A stretch of DNA of 64,000 bases from Paratinospora sagittata (GCA_035771175.1 CM069611.1:15986866-16050865); one strand, 5' to 3'. Shown: positions 23,382 to 35,100, counted from the stretch's first letter. The notes: generated from the sequence alone by a model not told the origin. Numbers and translations: made by a program.

Positions 23382-23666
23382 GCAAATATTGGCTAGCTCA
23401 AATGGTGTGCATCCGAACCCCTTTATTCGAAGTCGAGAGTTCGATTACCTCCCCTTACAAGTAAGTGAGAGCTTTCACTCCCTTAAATAAAAATTAGAGC
23501 GGGACATGGCAGTTGATTTGCATGATCTCCATTTGGGCCTCTTATGCCCCTTGCCGTTGTACTCGCCTTCTTGGCCTTATTGAGGGGTCCTGGCTTCCTC
23601 TGGTCTCAGTGTCAGCATCCTTTAACCTTGTGTCACTAGTCAAAAAAAAAATAAAAATAAAATAAG
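23382..23666 (+). mobile_element. tRNA-derived SINE with A-rich tail
   Basis: An A box (TTGGCTAGCTCAAATGG, from 23389) and a B box (AGAGTTCGATTACC, near 23440) are spaced as in a tRNA promoter. Both sit in a 285-bp unit ending in an A-rich tail (23640-23664). AGCTTATTT occurs on both sides (23373-23381 and 23667-23675), a plausible target-site duplication. The body does not match the Au family, and I cannot name its family. Confidence 0.7.
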
Positions 23667-24344
23667 AGCTTATTTTGGTAGTGCTTATTTGAAATGTATT
23701 GTTTGGTAACCATTTCTTTTAAAATTAATTTTAATTTAGAATTAGATTTAAAGGGTTTGGTAATCAAAACTTAATTCTCTTATTAGAAGGGTATTTGATG
23801 TCTTTTATCAAAATATTTTTTTATCATTGTATTATCTATAACAAAATATTAAAAAATTAAATTAAACACTAAAAAAATATACTAAACATTTCTCAAATAT
23901 TATATTATTTTAATCATATAGATAATTTAATAATTTATTTATTATTCACCTGGTAATAATAAAAGTAGATAAAATAAATAAAAAAGTATTTAAAATTAAA
24001 GAATTAAAAAAAAAAAATTTTGGTGAAGAATAAGATTTAAAAAAAAAAACAGAAAGGAACCTCAATTAAATTATCCCTCAAGTTAAAAGTTGTTGAACAG
24101 GAAAAGCAGTACAAGTGAGGTTTTAGCCTCATGGACGAGAAAGCCCATTTGTACATACAAAAAACCGAGATCATGACAAGAAGCTGCTCAGGCTAATGAT
24201 CCCTTCAAGAAGGAGGAGAAAAACAAAAAAAACTCAATCCCATTTCCGCTCCATAGTCTGGCATTGAGATGTGTCTGATCCAAAGATAAATTTCATTCAG
24301 TATTTCTAATCCCTTTCTTCACCAGAGCTTGACCTAGCATTTAG

Positions 24345-25298
24345 ATGGTACGGGCTGTTCTCCGTGCTCATGGAGTCTTGCTTCAGATTCTTCTCGATCG
24401 ATCAACAAGAGACAAGACTCATGGGTTTAGCTTCAGCCAGGAAGATGTTTTTGTCGATAGAGAGCAGCCCGCACCATCACAAAGCTTTCTTCGGCCTACT
24501 TCGCCTGTTTGTCCCGATTCAGCTTTTGATCCCTCCTTAATTCTCCACCAGTGACCACTGCCTTATCTCCGATCCCTCTATTAGCTGCACCTCCGAGGAT
24601 TCCCATTCCCAGGTTGCATCCTTCATTCACTTTGGCAAACTCAACTCTGTGTTTCTCTCACTTCCACACATTTCTCTACCACTGTCATAACTGATGCAGA
24701 TGTTGGTAACATCCCCATGATGGATGATGTCCCAACCTCATCAAATATATTCACCGGGCTAGGATCTCTTGATCCTCGATCGTCACCTCCGTCATCGACA
24801 CACCCTCTTTTTGATGCTTCAAAAAGGGGAGAAATTAGTATGATTGACTAGATCATTCTGTGCACATACTCAAGCGAGAGTTTATAAACTCACGGGGAGT
24901 GTTTGGAGTTTTTCATGTATATTGGAGATGCTTTTGGATGTTTTGTATTTTTCATTTACACTTCTGTATTTTTTTTTGGTGTACGTATTTTATTTGTGCT
25001 TTATTTTTGAATTTTTTATGTACACATCTATGATGATCACATGTATTTGTTTGATTTGTCTATATTAATATACATTTACATTTTGAGTTTATTGATCATA
25101 TATGTGAGTATGTTGTTATTGGTATCTGATTGATTAGTCCACATGTATTGAATGTTAAATCTTTTATTAAGTGGTATATTCTTAAAAGTGGCATGATAAA
25201 ATTATTCTCTTCACTCATTCATTCATTTGAGAAATCATGTTTATTGTTTCAATTAGGCCAATAGTGAATTTGTTTGAAATCATAAAAAATGGAGAGAT
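24345..25298 (+). other. Probable 3' internal remnant of a copia element
   Basis: Short broken frames precede CAAAAAGGGGAGAAATT (24819-24835) and then a 470-bp non-coding stretch ending at AAAAATGGAGAGAT (PPT-like) before an LTR-like start. This order resembles SIRE-type copia 3' ends. No catalytic motif is preserved, so the assignment rests on position. Confidence 0.35.
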
Positions 25299-27595
25299 TG
25301 TTGATGTAACTACTCTCCCCCAATTTTGTTTTGATGATTGCAAACAACATATCTGTGTTATCTAATCTCTTTGACATAGTTGTTTCAATGTTAACTAAAT
25401 ATATCTAATGGATTCAATTGCAATGTCAAAATATGTGGAAGGAACAATACTTCATGAAGATTCAAGAGCTTAATGGTGTATTACTTTACTAGAATCTTAG
25501 TGCTATAGAGCAATAGTTATTTGCTCCAACCAAACATAATTTGCATCTTTTCAAAAATTATTCATATAGTTTAATACACTCATGCATATACATTATTATA
25601 TGATTAATCATGCATGCACATAATTTAGTTTAACGGCTATGTTGTAACTAAGTCATAATTGTTTATTATACGTATAATGATTAGTGTTTAACATGCATCC
25701 ATTTTATCATTCTTGCATAATTTTATTGTCTCACGTGTTTTGTACTTATTGCTTTTATCATTGATTTAATCGATTAAATTACACATGTTTTAACTATATT
25801 AATTGTACCTTAATAGTGTCAAAAAGGTTTTAAAATGTTTTTAAAATATCAGTCTATGTTTTTAACAATATCCTAAACCTAAAATGATAAAAAAAATCAA
25901 GTCTCTTTCACTTGTAAGTGAATGAACGCACTCCTTAGCTTTTTCCCGAGACTCAGTGATTTTTTTTATCAAGGTTTAGGAATGCACTCCTTGTAAGAGG
26001 AACGCGCTCCTGTGGTTTTTTTCCGAGACTCAGATCTTTTCTGATCAGGTATAAGGAATGCGCTCCTATTGCCAAGAGAAAAATAGGAAAAATTTAAGAG
26101 TCAGTGGTTCTTGTTGAAGGAACTCATTTCTATGCCCAACAGACATATTGAAGAGAGTGTTCCTTAATTGGAGGGAAATCTGAGATTTTTCCGATTTCAA
26201 ACCAGAAACACGCTCATGTGTTAAGGAATGTGTTCCTGTGCCTCGGTGTGACGTTTATCTATAAATACCACACTTGCTCATTTGAAGAACAACTTTTACA
26301 AAATCCAAAGAACTTGTGCGATTTTCTCTACATCATTTATACTCTTCCAAAACAAGTTTTTGAGTCATTTAATCTTTCATTCAAAGCAAAAGTTCACTAC
26401 ATTTGAGTTTTTGACTCAACCTTTTGAAGAGTTCTCCTAACCATTTCAAAATCTTTGAGAAACTAGAAAAAAGTTCTAGAGTGATTGATCAAGGTGTTCT
26501 TAAGTGTCTTTTATCACATAGTTGTTGATCTTGATCATTCTTAGAAGAGAAAGATCTCAACCACATACACCTTGGAGAATCGACGAACTTCATTTTACCT
26601 AAGTTGGTTAACTTTTTTTTTTTCGATTCTAGTGTTCGTGACTTGAGTAGAAACAATTTTTATTGCTTATTTAATTAATACATTATCAAAATCGTTTTCT
26701 CTACTGTGTGAAACCATACTTGTGCTTTCATCTTATATTATCTTGATAATGGTTTCATGTGGTTTGATTAACATCGATTCTTGTGCTTAATACATATATT
26801 GTTTAAATTGATTGTTTGATCATAACTTGTGCATATTGATTCACATGCTTGAACTTTGATAATTTTGAATCAATAAGTTTTGATCACTAACTTGCATATT
26901 GATTCTTGTGCTTCATTAATCATACTTAGAATCAATAATTAGAAATACATGTATGCATACGATTCTTGAACTTGCATTAATATATTTTGAATGGGTTGCA
27001 TGTATTTTGAGAAACTATTTCAACATTGCACTTCATTTAGAATCATAGTGGTTAGAATAGTGATTGTTGACTCATTTAAGATTGTAAGCTTAAATTGTTG
27101 AGAGTGTTGTTATTTACTTCTCTATATTTTTGTAATCTTGATGTATTGTTGACTTGGTTAAGTCAACCGAGACTATACCTTATTTGTACGACACGTAACC
27201 ATGCTCGTAAGTTGTTTGTAAGTTGTGGCTTACTAGCCAAGCCCTGGTGTAGGCTAGATTGTGGCTTTCTAGCCAAGCCTTTGTGTAGGTTAGCGTTGTA
27301 TTAGCTTTCTAACCAGACCTTGATGTTGGTTAGTGTAAACGCTTTTGATCCGCCTATAAGTGATTAGCCAATAGTGGATTGGAAAATCCTGATCGGTGTG
27401 ATTGGGTAGTAGACGTAAGTTCAAGGGGACCCGAACCACTCTAAATTCTTTGTGTTCATTTATTTTCCTGCATCTTGTTATTTGGATTGTTACTGTTTGC
27501 GCTTATTACTTGTTTATTTAAAATATTAGAAAGGTAACGCGAAAATCTGTTAAGTCTAATTCACCCTCCTCTTGGATTGTAATGCTGAGCCAACA
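25299..27595 (+). repeat. SIRE/Maximus-like copia LTR
   Basis: Starts TGTTGATGTAACTACTCTCC then TTTTGATGATTGCAAACAAC, and ends ATTCACCCTCCTCTTGGATT...GAGCCAACA. These are the TGTTG...CAACA termini and the phrases I associate with SIRE-type LTRs. A TATA box (CTATAAATA) is at 26260-26268, preceded by several GGAAYGCGCTCCT-like motifs. At 2.3 kb it is long. No TSD matched, so it is either the 3' LTR of a truncated element or a rearranged solo LTR. Confidence 0.55.
25905..26245 (+). promoter_or_regulatory. Repeated near-palindromic motif upstream of LTR TATA box
   Basis: Variants of AGGAACGCGCTCCT occur at about 25922, 25978, 25998, 26055 and 26220, all within 350 bp upstream of the TATA box. 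They are spaced irregularly and are separated by repeated CCGAGACTCAG phrases. Confidence 0.5.
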
Positions 27596-28298
27596 TAAGC
27601 ATCTTAAAAAATAAGCAAAAAAAATTCACTTATTATTTTAGAGGTTTAACCTCTACTTTTTCAATTCCTCTAATTTTTTTAGAAGTCTTAAAATTGTTAC
27701 CAAACACTCTAAAACTTGACAACCTTAATTTTAATTAGAGATTTACACTATTAGAGGTTTGAAATAGAGTTATCAAACGAGCCCTTAGTTTTTGTAACTT
27801 AATGCTTGATCATCATAATTACACTATCACAAAAATGTTAGATTCCACACCATTAAAAAACTCAATAGCAGAAAAACAAGTATTCAGTTATTTGCAATAT
27901 ATATATAGTTTGTACTAAGAAATTATTCTTATCTTATTATTTTATATAGAAAAAAAAGAAAGAAAGTTTAAGACTATCTCTTGCGTTCAGAAAAAATTGA
28001 ATTGAAAAAAGAATTTGAACTCCTGTCGCTGCTTAAAAGGTCCACAAAAATAAGTTGGAAAAGAGAAAGCAATAACAAGTTACTCAAAGAGTATGTGTTT
28101 GATAACGTAAGTTGAACTATTTTGATTTAAATAATGAAAAATGCTTTTGAAACACACATGACAAACACACTTCAATGAAATTGCCCCAAGAGTTATTGAA
28201 TTCCCTCGAATCACATGTTGATATGTGATTCAAGGCGATCCAATAATTCTGAGGGCCAATGTCTATTGACCTAAGTGGTTTTCCTCTTAGTTTTCTAC
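27596..28298. other. Unassigned sequence between LTRs
   Basis: The part to 27790 has MITE-like wording (TTACCAAACACTCTAAAACTT; GTTATCAAACGAGCCCTT) but no matching pair of ends was found. The rest is unassigned and ends in TCTAC, the flank of the gypsy element. Confidence 0.35.
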
Positions 28299-29361
28299 TG
28301 TAATACCTTAGGTTTGCACAAAAAAATAAAATAAAAAAAACAAAACTTTTTTGCGCTTGAACGTTCCAGCGGATGCCCGAACCTTCAGGCGCCATTTTTC
28401 CTATTTAAGGAACCCCTCCCCCTCCTCATTTCTCACTTCAAAATCACTTCTCCTTGTGATTTTCCTTATCTCATTCACTCATTTTGAGTTTTTGGCTTCT
28501 CTAGACGATTGGTATTTAAGTAGACCTCGTGTCTCACCTCTCAACTGGAGACTGATTTGGTTGGTCTTATTTGAAAGCTATCAGCTTATACAAGTAATAC
28601 TGAATGTCCTAACCTTGCACGTAGTGATATCGACCCTGATAAGGATCACTAGACGTTGCCAAATCCTATCTAAATGTTAAGTAAAGACCGGACCAATTCA
28701 TGCATTGACATCATCATACATAGCACCACCTAGGGACGTATGTGGTTTATGATTCAAAGAATAGTTAGAAGCAATGCTCGCTATTCATTATATTTTTCTG
28801 GAGAGAGACGTACAATGAGAACCTGGCTACTCCTGGGTAGGGACATCTGTACGTGAATCCAGAGTGTCGTTCTTGAGGAGGGACATACAATGAGAACCCG
28901 ACTACACCTGGGGAGGGACATCTGTACGTGAACTCAGGCGATTGACAATCATCAAACCAATACGAGACAGTGTCATGCATAAATACATGTTGGATTGATT
29001 ATGATGCTCTGATGTGTATTTAAGATATTTGATTATGAAGTTTGCTTTATTAATTGTTATATTCACAAACTATTTTACTCACTGAGTGTGTAGCTCACCC
29101 CGTTGTTATATAATTTTTCACACGAAGTTAGGGTGGACTGGGTGCAGGTTTTTGGGTCCACATTTTGTACCCTTTGTATTATTCATTGGGGATTTTGGGA
29201 GAATGTTCCCTTAACTATTTCATGTACAAATATATTTTGAAATTAATGAAATCAGACTTGTACTTAATCGTGTTTCTGTGTACTCAGTTATTGTTATAAC
29301 GCATTTGCGCCCCATCCGTGAGTGTCCCGCAGGTTTAGGAGCGTCCGGGCAGGGTGTGAAA
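28299..29361 (+). repeat. gypsy copy A 5' LTR (internally deleted)
   Basis: Begins TGTAATACC and ends near GGGTGTGAAA. TATA-like CTATTTAAGG is at 28401-28410, and GAACGTTCC/GAACCTTCAGG motifs lie just upstream. Relative to the 3' LTR, about 340 bp are missing at TTCTCT|AGACG (near 28501), where both breakpoints share CTCT. A 77-bp tandem pair (28800-28942) is shared with the other LTRs. Confidence 0.88.
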
Positions 29362-29366
29362 TTTAA

Positions 29367-29378
29367 TGGTATCAGAGC
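29367..29378 (+). promoter_or_regulatory. Primer-binding site (initiator tRNA-Met)
   Basis: TGGTATCAGAGC, five bases after the 5' LTR; a perfect match to the usual tRNA-Met PBS. Confidence 0.93.
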
Positions 29379-29419
29379 GTAAGGTCTACGACTCGCCCAA
29401 GTTCACCAAATTAGGGGAA

Positions 29420-29640
29420 GAAAATATTTACTAGATATATATATCTTTAGAACTATATGTATATGAATTATATATATAGTTGTGATTTAAATTAAATATA
29501 TATCTAGAAAACTATATAGTTTTTATATAGTTTACAGTCAAATATATATATAGTTATGATTTATGAAAACTATATATATAGTTATGATTAAATATATATA
29601 TCTATATATCTATGTATATATGCGATATATATATATCATA
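29420..29640 (+). repeat. AT-rich imperfect tandem repeat in the leader
   Basis: Repeats built from ACTATATATATAGTTATGA and AAATATATATATCTA. No ORF. It separates the PBS from the first accessory ORF. Confidence 0.7.
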
Positions 29641-29747
29641 TTGCTAATGAAAAATTTGGATTAAATGATGGCATAAACATCAAGAGAAAAATAGAAAATA
29701 TTGTCCAATGGACAAGGCATAAATCTAAAAAATGTTAGGAATATATT

Positions 29748-31342
29748 TTGTGTATTTTAAAAGTTTATCTTCCTTTCAGCAAGATAATGGTGTCAAGTGA
29801 AGGAACGACGTCCAGTAGTCGGGAACCAATTCCCACTAGACTCACAGCACTGTTCAAAAGAGAGGTTATGACTATGAGGAATATCGACAATAGAGATCTC
29901 CGCCTTCGTTCGATCCTTCATGAAAAACTCGCAACACTGAGGTGGTTGAACATAACAAAAGTTGAGGGTTACGTCTCTTACAACTTGATGAAATCCTTCT
30001 ACGAAGCCATGAATTGCGTAGGACTTCAAGAAGATGGGATCAGCCCTGTTTTGGAGACAACGGTCAGGGGAACAAGGATTTCTATCAACGCCGAAATTAT
30101 TGCGCGACTTATGGAGATTCCAATTGAAGATAGAATCATTGATCCACACAAACCCCAGGAAGTTGCAGACAAAAAGCCATACATCCAATTGACATATGCC
30201 TACCTCCCAAACAATCTCCTTAAACCACCTCTTGCCGGCCTTGGAAAGATCGTATTCGACAACATCTTGCCAGAAAAGGTTACCAAAGGTGTTATGTCAA
30301 GGGCTCAACTTCTTGTGTTATATTGCATAGAGAAGAAAATTAATGTCTCCCTACCTCACATCATCATCCAACAAATGTTGTGGGTGATTCAAAACCCTTT
30401 AAGAAAAGAACTCCTCGGCTACGGAGTCTTGATCATGGGGATGCTATACGAGGCAAACGTCAACACTTTTGATGAGTCTTTGAAACAGATCACTAAGGCG
30501 GTTACAACATCCTCTATTTTCAAGACATTTGTCACAAGTGGAGGGGTGACTGACAAGGAAGTATTTGGCGCAACTTTAGGAGGAAATGGCGAAAGAATTA
30601 GAGACATAAATGGACGTTGTCAGCGAAAAAGTTGGCGCAAGATTCATGTTAGGGAGCACCACATAACGAGCCAAACCAGAACCCTACGACAAACCCAGCC
30701 TCGAATAATGGACAAACCGATCACCTATTCCCTGAGGAAGATTTCTTTACCAACCTAAATCAACCTCAACTAAATCAGGATGGACAAAGAGTTCCAGCAA
30801 ATCCACCTTCCTGGAACATGCCAACTTAAGGCAATACTACGTACCAAAGGTTTCTAACTCCGGAGGTACCGTATCGGCCAGTTCCACAAGTTCCTGTGAA
30901 CCAACAACAACAGAATTGTGCGGCACCAAATTTTGGAAGACAGGGCATTCCAATGAGCCCATTGTTTCAAGAGTTTTCAACCCAAACATATCCAAATGTC
31001 CAAAGGGTTCCAGTTTGGGAATCCCCGTACAATCAAAACAACTACCCCACACCTATGAGTCAACCGGACGACCAATACTTTCCACCAATGCCTACGACTT
31101 ACCCTCCACCTATGGGATAGTCGACCCATCAACCATCGTTGGGGCAATCGACTAACCCATTCAAGCAATTAAATGTGATCGCAGCTAGTATTGCTCGGAT
31201 GGAAGAGACTCATAATGCTTTGTTAACATGTATGCAAAACATCGAAGAACAACGAGCAAATTCTCAACCTTCTTCTAGTAGTCTTTCTATAACTAGAAAG
31301 AGGTCTAAAAGGTGCGGTAGTAGGCAAAAAAATCAGGAATGA
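29748..31342 (+). pseudogene. Accessory ORF upstream of gag, resembling the putative plant transposon protein family
   Basis: The first frame is open for 336 codons (29748-30758; a second Met at 29787 may be the true start). After a frameshift near 30650-30700 it continues in another frame (30690-31342) with three stops. Residues 65-240 of the first frame follow the pattern of the 'putative plant transposon protein' domain (Transposase_32, PF20167 as I recall it): a VSYNLMKSFYEAM helix, VRGTRISINAEIIARLMEIP (106-125), RAQLLVLYCIEKKINVSLPH (185-204) and a hydrophobic block LLGYGVLIMGMLYEANV (222-238). The C-terminal part is Asn/Gln/Pro-rich (FFTNLNQPQLNQDGQ, PPMPTTYPPPMG), then a short coiled-coil-like stretch (IAASIARMEETHNALLTCMQ) and a basic end. 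It has no gag, zinc knuckle or catalytic motif. It reads in the element's sense between PBS and gag, so it would be on the genomic RNA. The function is unknown. It may be a captured gene, or the ORF1 of a Tat/Ogre-type relative. Confidence 0.7.
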
Positions 31343-31443
31343 TCACTGGCATTGTAAAATTTATTTTATATATGAATGAAAATGTTTTATTTAACACTAT
31401 CTTTGGTGGGCCGACTTACAACCATTCTTTCTTTTGTATCACT

Positions 31444-31719
31444 AACTTTGGAGTGGTATGAGACACAACAAAATTGGAGAATACTAAATAAAATTGTAGA
31501 AGTAAGAAAACCCACGACCTTGTATGAAAAGAAACATTTGGAGAAAGTTGCATTACTAACATTATCACTAAGTTTACACGGTATGGGACGAGTAAACTTG
31601 GACGATACTATTAGTGAGCTACTATTCAGTCGATGTTTTATAGAGACTGTGTTCATACAACTTAACTTGGTTGATACCGTTATTACCAAATTCATGTGGT
31701 ATGGGACACACGAATTTGG
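31444..31719 (+). ncRNA. Three leader hairpins sharing the loop GGTATGGGAC (copy A)
   Basis: Three inverted repeats at 31444-31477, 31569-31601 and 31686-31719, about 120 bp apart, each place GTATGRGAC in the loop. The stems differ but self-pair: AAGTTTACAC with GAGTAAACTT (9 of 10 pairs), CCAAATTCATGT with ACACGAATTTGG (11 of 12), and AACTTTGGAGT with ACAACAAAATT (8 of 11). They lie between the upstream ORF and gag and are present in copy B. A packaging, dimerisation or translation role is possible but unproven. Confidence 0.55.
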
Positions 31720-32117
31720 ATAATAGTCGAAAAGACTAAGCGAAAGAGTTTGAATACATAAGATTGCGATAAAACGTTAGATTAGGATATTTACCGAGAC
31801 AAATCTTAGAATTTTTATGACTCGTATGAATTTTCAATGAAATATGTATGTATGTTCACAAAAACTAGAACCAAAACATTTGAAATACTTGCAAAGTTTT
31901 ATACTTATTATATAAACATTCTAACCTTGTTTTACACCATGGATAAACATACGAGGCACATAAGATTCTATGATTCCTCAACAAAACCTTACACTATACT
32001 AAGAAAAATAGGTGATTTTTATATTGCAGTACTCTCGAATTTGCTGAGAATACCATAACATTATACTTGGTTACAGTTCCTAAATCATGGTTTTATTTTC
32101 TCCTTGCCAGTGAGAAA

Positions 32118-33420
32118 ATGCAAACCAGGAAGAGAAGAAGACGACGTACTGTCCGTCCAACAGAGGAGGCACCTCCTGAGATTTAGAACCAAGAACCACC
32201 GCCTCCGACGATAGCACAGGCCACACCCAACATTGCCACTATGTCTGGGCAGGCAGTGCCACCCCAACCCACATCCTTTGCCATGCCTTCGAGTATGGAA
32301 GTCTTTTTCGCCAGATTTATCGAGGCGATGAAAGTAACTGTTCAGACAGCCGTTCGTGAGACCGTGGCCAATCAGGTTGTCACTGTTCAGGCACTTATGA
32401 GATCTAGGTCGGAGACTCAAGCCTACCAGCTTACAAAGCACAAGAGGCTACAACCTCTTACTTTTGGTGGCACCATTGATGTTGAAGAGGTGTAGAAATG
32501 GCTGGATGAGTCAAAGAAGGCCCTCGATGCAATGAGAGTCGATGAGGCCCGAAAGATTCCACTTGCGCCCTACCAACTTTTTGGTGGAGCAAATACATGG
32601 TGGATAATAGTAAAGAAGGACCCAAGGGTCGACACCACGGACATGACTTGGCAATAGTTTCAAGTCATTGTTTATTGATGAGTACTCCCCCGACGTTGTG
32701 AAGAGGCAAAAGCGCCAGGAGTTCACCAAGCTATACCAAGGCGACATGACCGTCAGGGAGTACGTTGGCAAGTTTAAAGAATTATTGGTCTACTCTCTCT
32801 CCACCATCTCAACGGAGCTAGATAAGATCGAGAAATTCTACAATGGCCTTCGTCCTAACATTCGACAAGCCTTGTCGATATTGGATCTCAAGATTTACAG
32901 AGAGGTCGTTTATAAGGCCTTGAGCTTTAAGAAGGAGAAGATTGTACAGTAGCAGAGACTGAGTAGGGGAAAATAACCTGCAACGTTTTCCCTACAGGGC
33001 TCGTAGCAGGGCAACAAGAAGAAGCCCTACTATAATCAAAACCCAACCCTCCCAACCCCTGTTCAAAAGAATGAGGCCACGACACCTGCGGCTGAACCAT
33101 ATAACCCTGGCCATCAGAGTTTTCGCAATCATGGCCGAGGAGGCCGTAATGGCAGGTGTGGTCGTCGAAACGGTAATAGCAGTGGTGGTGGTCAACACCA
33201 TAATCCGCATGGCCAACAGAACCATCAGCAACAGAGGCTGACATGTTACAATTGTGTCCAGTAGGGCCATGTAAGAAATGCCTGTCTGCAACTTTAGCAA
33301 CCTGTTCCCGGTGTTCCAGTCCAACAAGCACCAGCTGCTGCTAATGCCCAACCCAGGCAGAACCAGCAAAACCAGGGGCAACGAAACCAGGGCAGAGCAT
33401 TTTCTATCGCTCAACAACCC
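32118..33420 (+). pseudogene. gypsy gag, copy A
   Basis: Starts MQTRKRRRRRTVRPTEEAPP. The Retrotrans_gag core reads GTIDVEEV-KWLDESKKALDA, GGANTWWIIVKKDPRV, FIDEYSPDVVKRQKRQEFTK-LYQGDMTVREYVGKFKEL and LDKIEKFYNGLRPNIRQAL. A Gly/Asn/His-rich segment and a damaged CCHC knuckle (CYNCVQ*GHVRNAC, 33244-33285) follow. Stops include TAG after PPEI (32187 region), TAG at 32493 and 32656, and several near 32950-33290. Many sit where copy B has Gln or Trp. A one-base indel near 32665 also shifts the frame. Confidence 0.88.
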
Positions 33421-33890
33421 GTCCAAGACAACAATGTAGTCAAAGGTACATTTTCCTTGTTCAATACAATGGTGCATGTCTTGTTTGATTCAGGTGCTAC
33501 ACATTCTTTTATATCGTCTGCATTGGTAAGACATTTAAGGTTGCATCCTAAACCCACAGAAATCACAATCCATGTCACATCAACTTTAGGATCTGGTACT
33601 GACGTGAATTTGCAGTGTTCTCGATGTGAGCTTCGAATGGCAGAACATATAATATATGCAGATCTTTTTGTGATAGACATTGAAGACTTTGACATCATCC
33701 TCGGCATGGACTGGCTCGCACCACTGAATGCAAAGATCAATTGTATGAAGAAGCAAGTTCAGTTAACCTTACCCACGGGGGAGTTTGTCAAGATTCAGGG
33801 AACAAACAAACGGATACACAACTCGACTGCTGCACTTGTCAAGGCACGGCTTCGAGCTCTATCCCTTGGTGATGAAAATGAATCACCAGA
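33421..33890 (+). pseudogene. gypsy aspartic protease, copy A (followed by 150-bp deletion)
   Basis: The frame 33457-33930 gives MVHVLFDSGATHSFISSALV (catalytic DSGA at 33487-33498), then FVIDIEDFDIILGMDWLAPL, the second conserved strand and turn of retroviral-type proteases, and VQLTLPTGEFVKI. After DENESP copy B has about 150 extra bases (including the conserved FLNDLPGLPPVREF) that copy A has lost at a CAG microhomology near 33890. The deletion shifts protease out of frame with RT. Confidence 0.88.
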
Positions 33891-35100
33891 ATGTCAAATG
33901 TCGAGTTGGTCGAATTGGACAAACAACTGAAGGAATTAGAGAGTAATGGCTTCATCAGAAAAAGTTCATCACCCTGGGGCCCTCCAGTTCTGTTTGTTCG
34001 CAAAAAGGATGGTTCGTTACGATTTTGCATCGACTATCGCAAGCTGAATAACGTCACCATTAAGAACAGATACCCGTTGCCCAGGATCGATGACTTGTTC
34101 GACCAACTTAGAGATGCCAAATACTTCTCTAAGATTGATTTACGATCCGATTATCACCAACTCCGGATCCGAGAGTGGGACATTACCAAGACGTCATTCA
34201 GAAGTCGGTATGGTCACTACGAGTTCTTGGTCATGCCGTTCGGTCTAACAAATGCTCCTGCTGCGTTCATGGATTTGATGAACCGCATCTTTAGGTTATA
34301 CTTAGACCGATTTGTGGTGGTTTTAGTGGACGATATCTTGATATATTCCTCAACCGAGGAAGACCATAAGATATATCTGAAGATAGTCCTCCAGACCTTG
34401 AGAAGCCACCAGTTGTATGCAAAGTTGAGTAAGTGCGAATTTTGGTCGAAGCGAGTTCAATTCCTAGGCCATGTGGTTTCAAGCAATGGCATTGAGGTGG
34501 ATCCTTCTAAGGTTGAAGCGATTTTAAACTGGAAGCAGCCTACCACTGTTACTCAGATTAGGAGTTTTCTTGGTTTGGCTGGCTATTATAGACGCTTCAT
34601 CAAGGACTTCTCAAAGATTGCTGAACCTGTGACAAAGGTCACTCAGAAAGACGTGCGATTCATCTGGAATCCCGCCTGTGAAACATCATTTCAGGAATTG
34701 AAGAAGCGGCTCACGACGGCACCGGTACTAATCACTCTAAGAAATGCACTTGGATTTTCACTATACGCTGACGCCTCTCTCTAAGGCTTAGGTACCGTAC
34801 TAATGGAAGAAGGCCAAGTTGTTGCATATGTCTCGAGGTAACTGAAGATTCATGAGGGTAATTACCCAACACATGACTTGGAACTTGCAGCTGTCGTATT
34901 TGCACTGAAGTTATGGCGTCATTACCTATATGGTGAACGATTTGAGGTCTTCTCGGATCACAAGAGTCTTAAGTACATCTACACCCAGAGAAACCTAAAC
35001 CTCTGCCAAAGACGATGGTTGGAATTCTTGAAAGATTATGACTTTCAACTCCAGTACCATCCCGGTAAGACCAATGTTGTGGCTGTTGCCCTGAGTTGAA
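33891..35100 (+). pseudogene. gypsy reverse transcriptase and RNase H, copy A
   Basis: RT is open for 297 codons from 33891: [66 protein letters not shown], and the catalytic box [10 protein letters not shown] (34328-34350; Leu-Val-Asp-Asp in place of Tyr/Phe-Ala-Asp-Asp). The connection domain has [16 protein letters not shown]. RNase H begins LYADASL, then TAA at 34782 and TAA at 34839 (both CAA in copy B). It continues [30 protein letters not shown] and [14 protein letters not shown], with TGA near 35097. Confidence 0.92.

Noticed and set aside
24345..24554. 69-codon frame as a host gene
   Set aside because: It has no motif or splice context; the position before an LTR suggests decayed copia sequence.
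27600..27790. MITE suggested by TTACCAAACACTC and GTTATCAAACGAGCCC phrases
   Set aside because: I could not find a matching opposite terminus or TSD, so it is not listed as an element.
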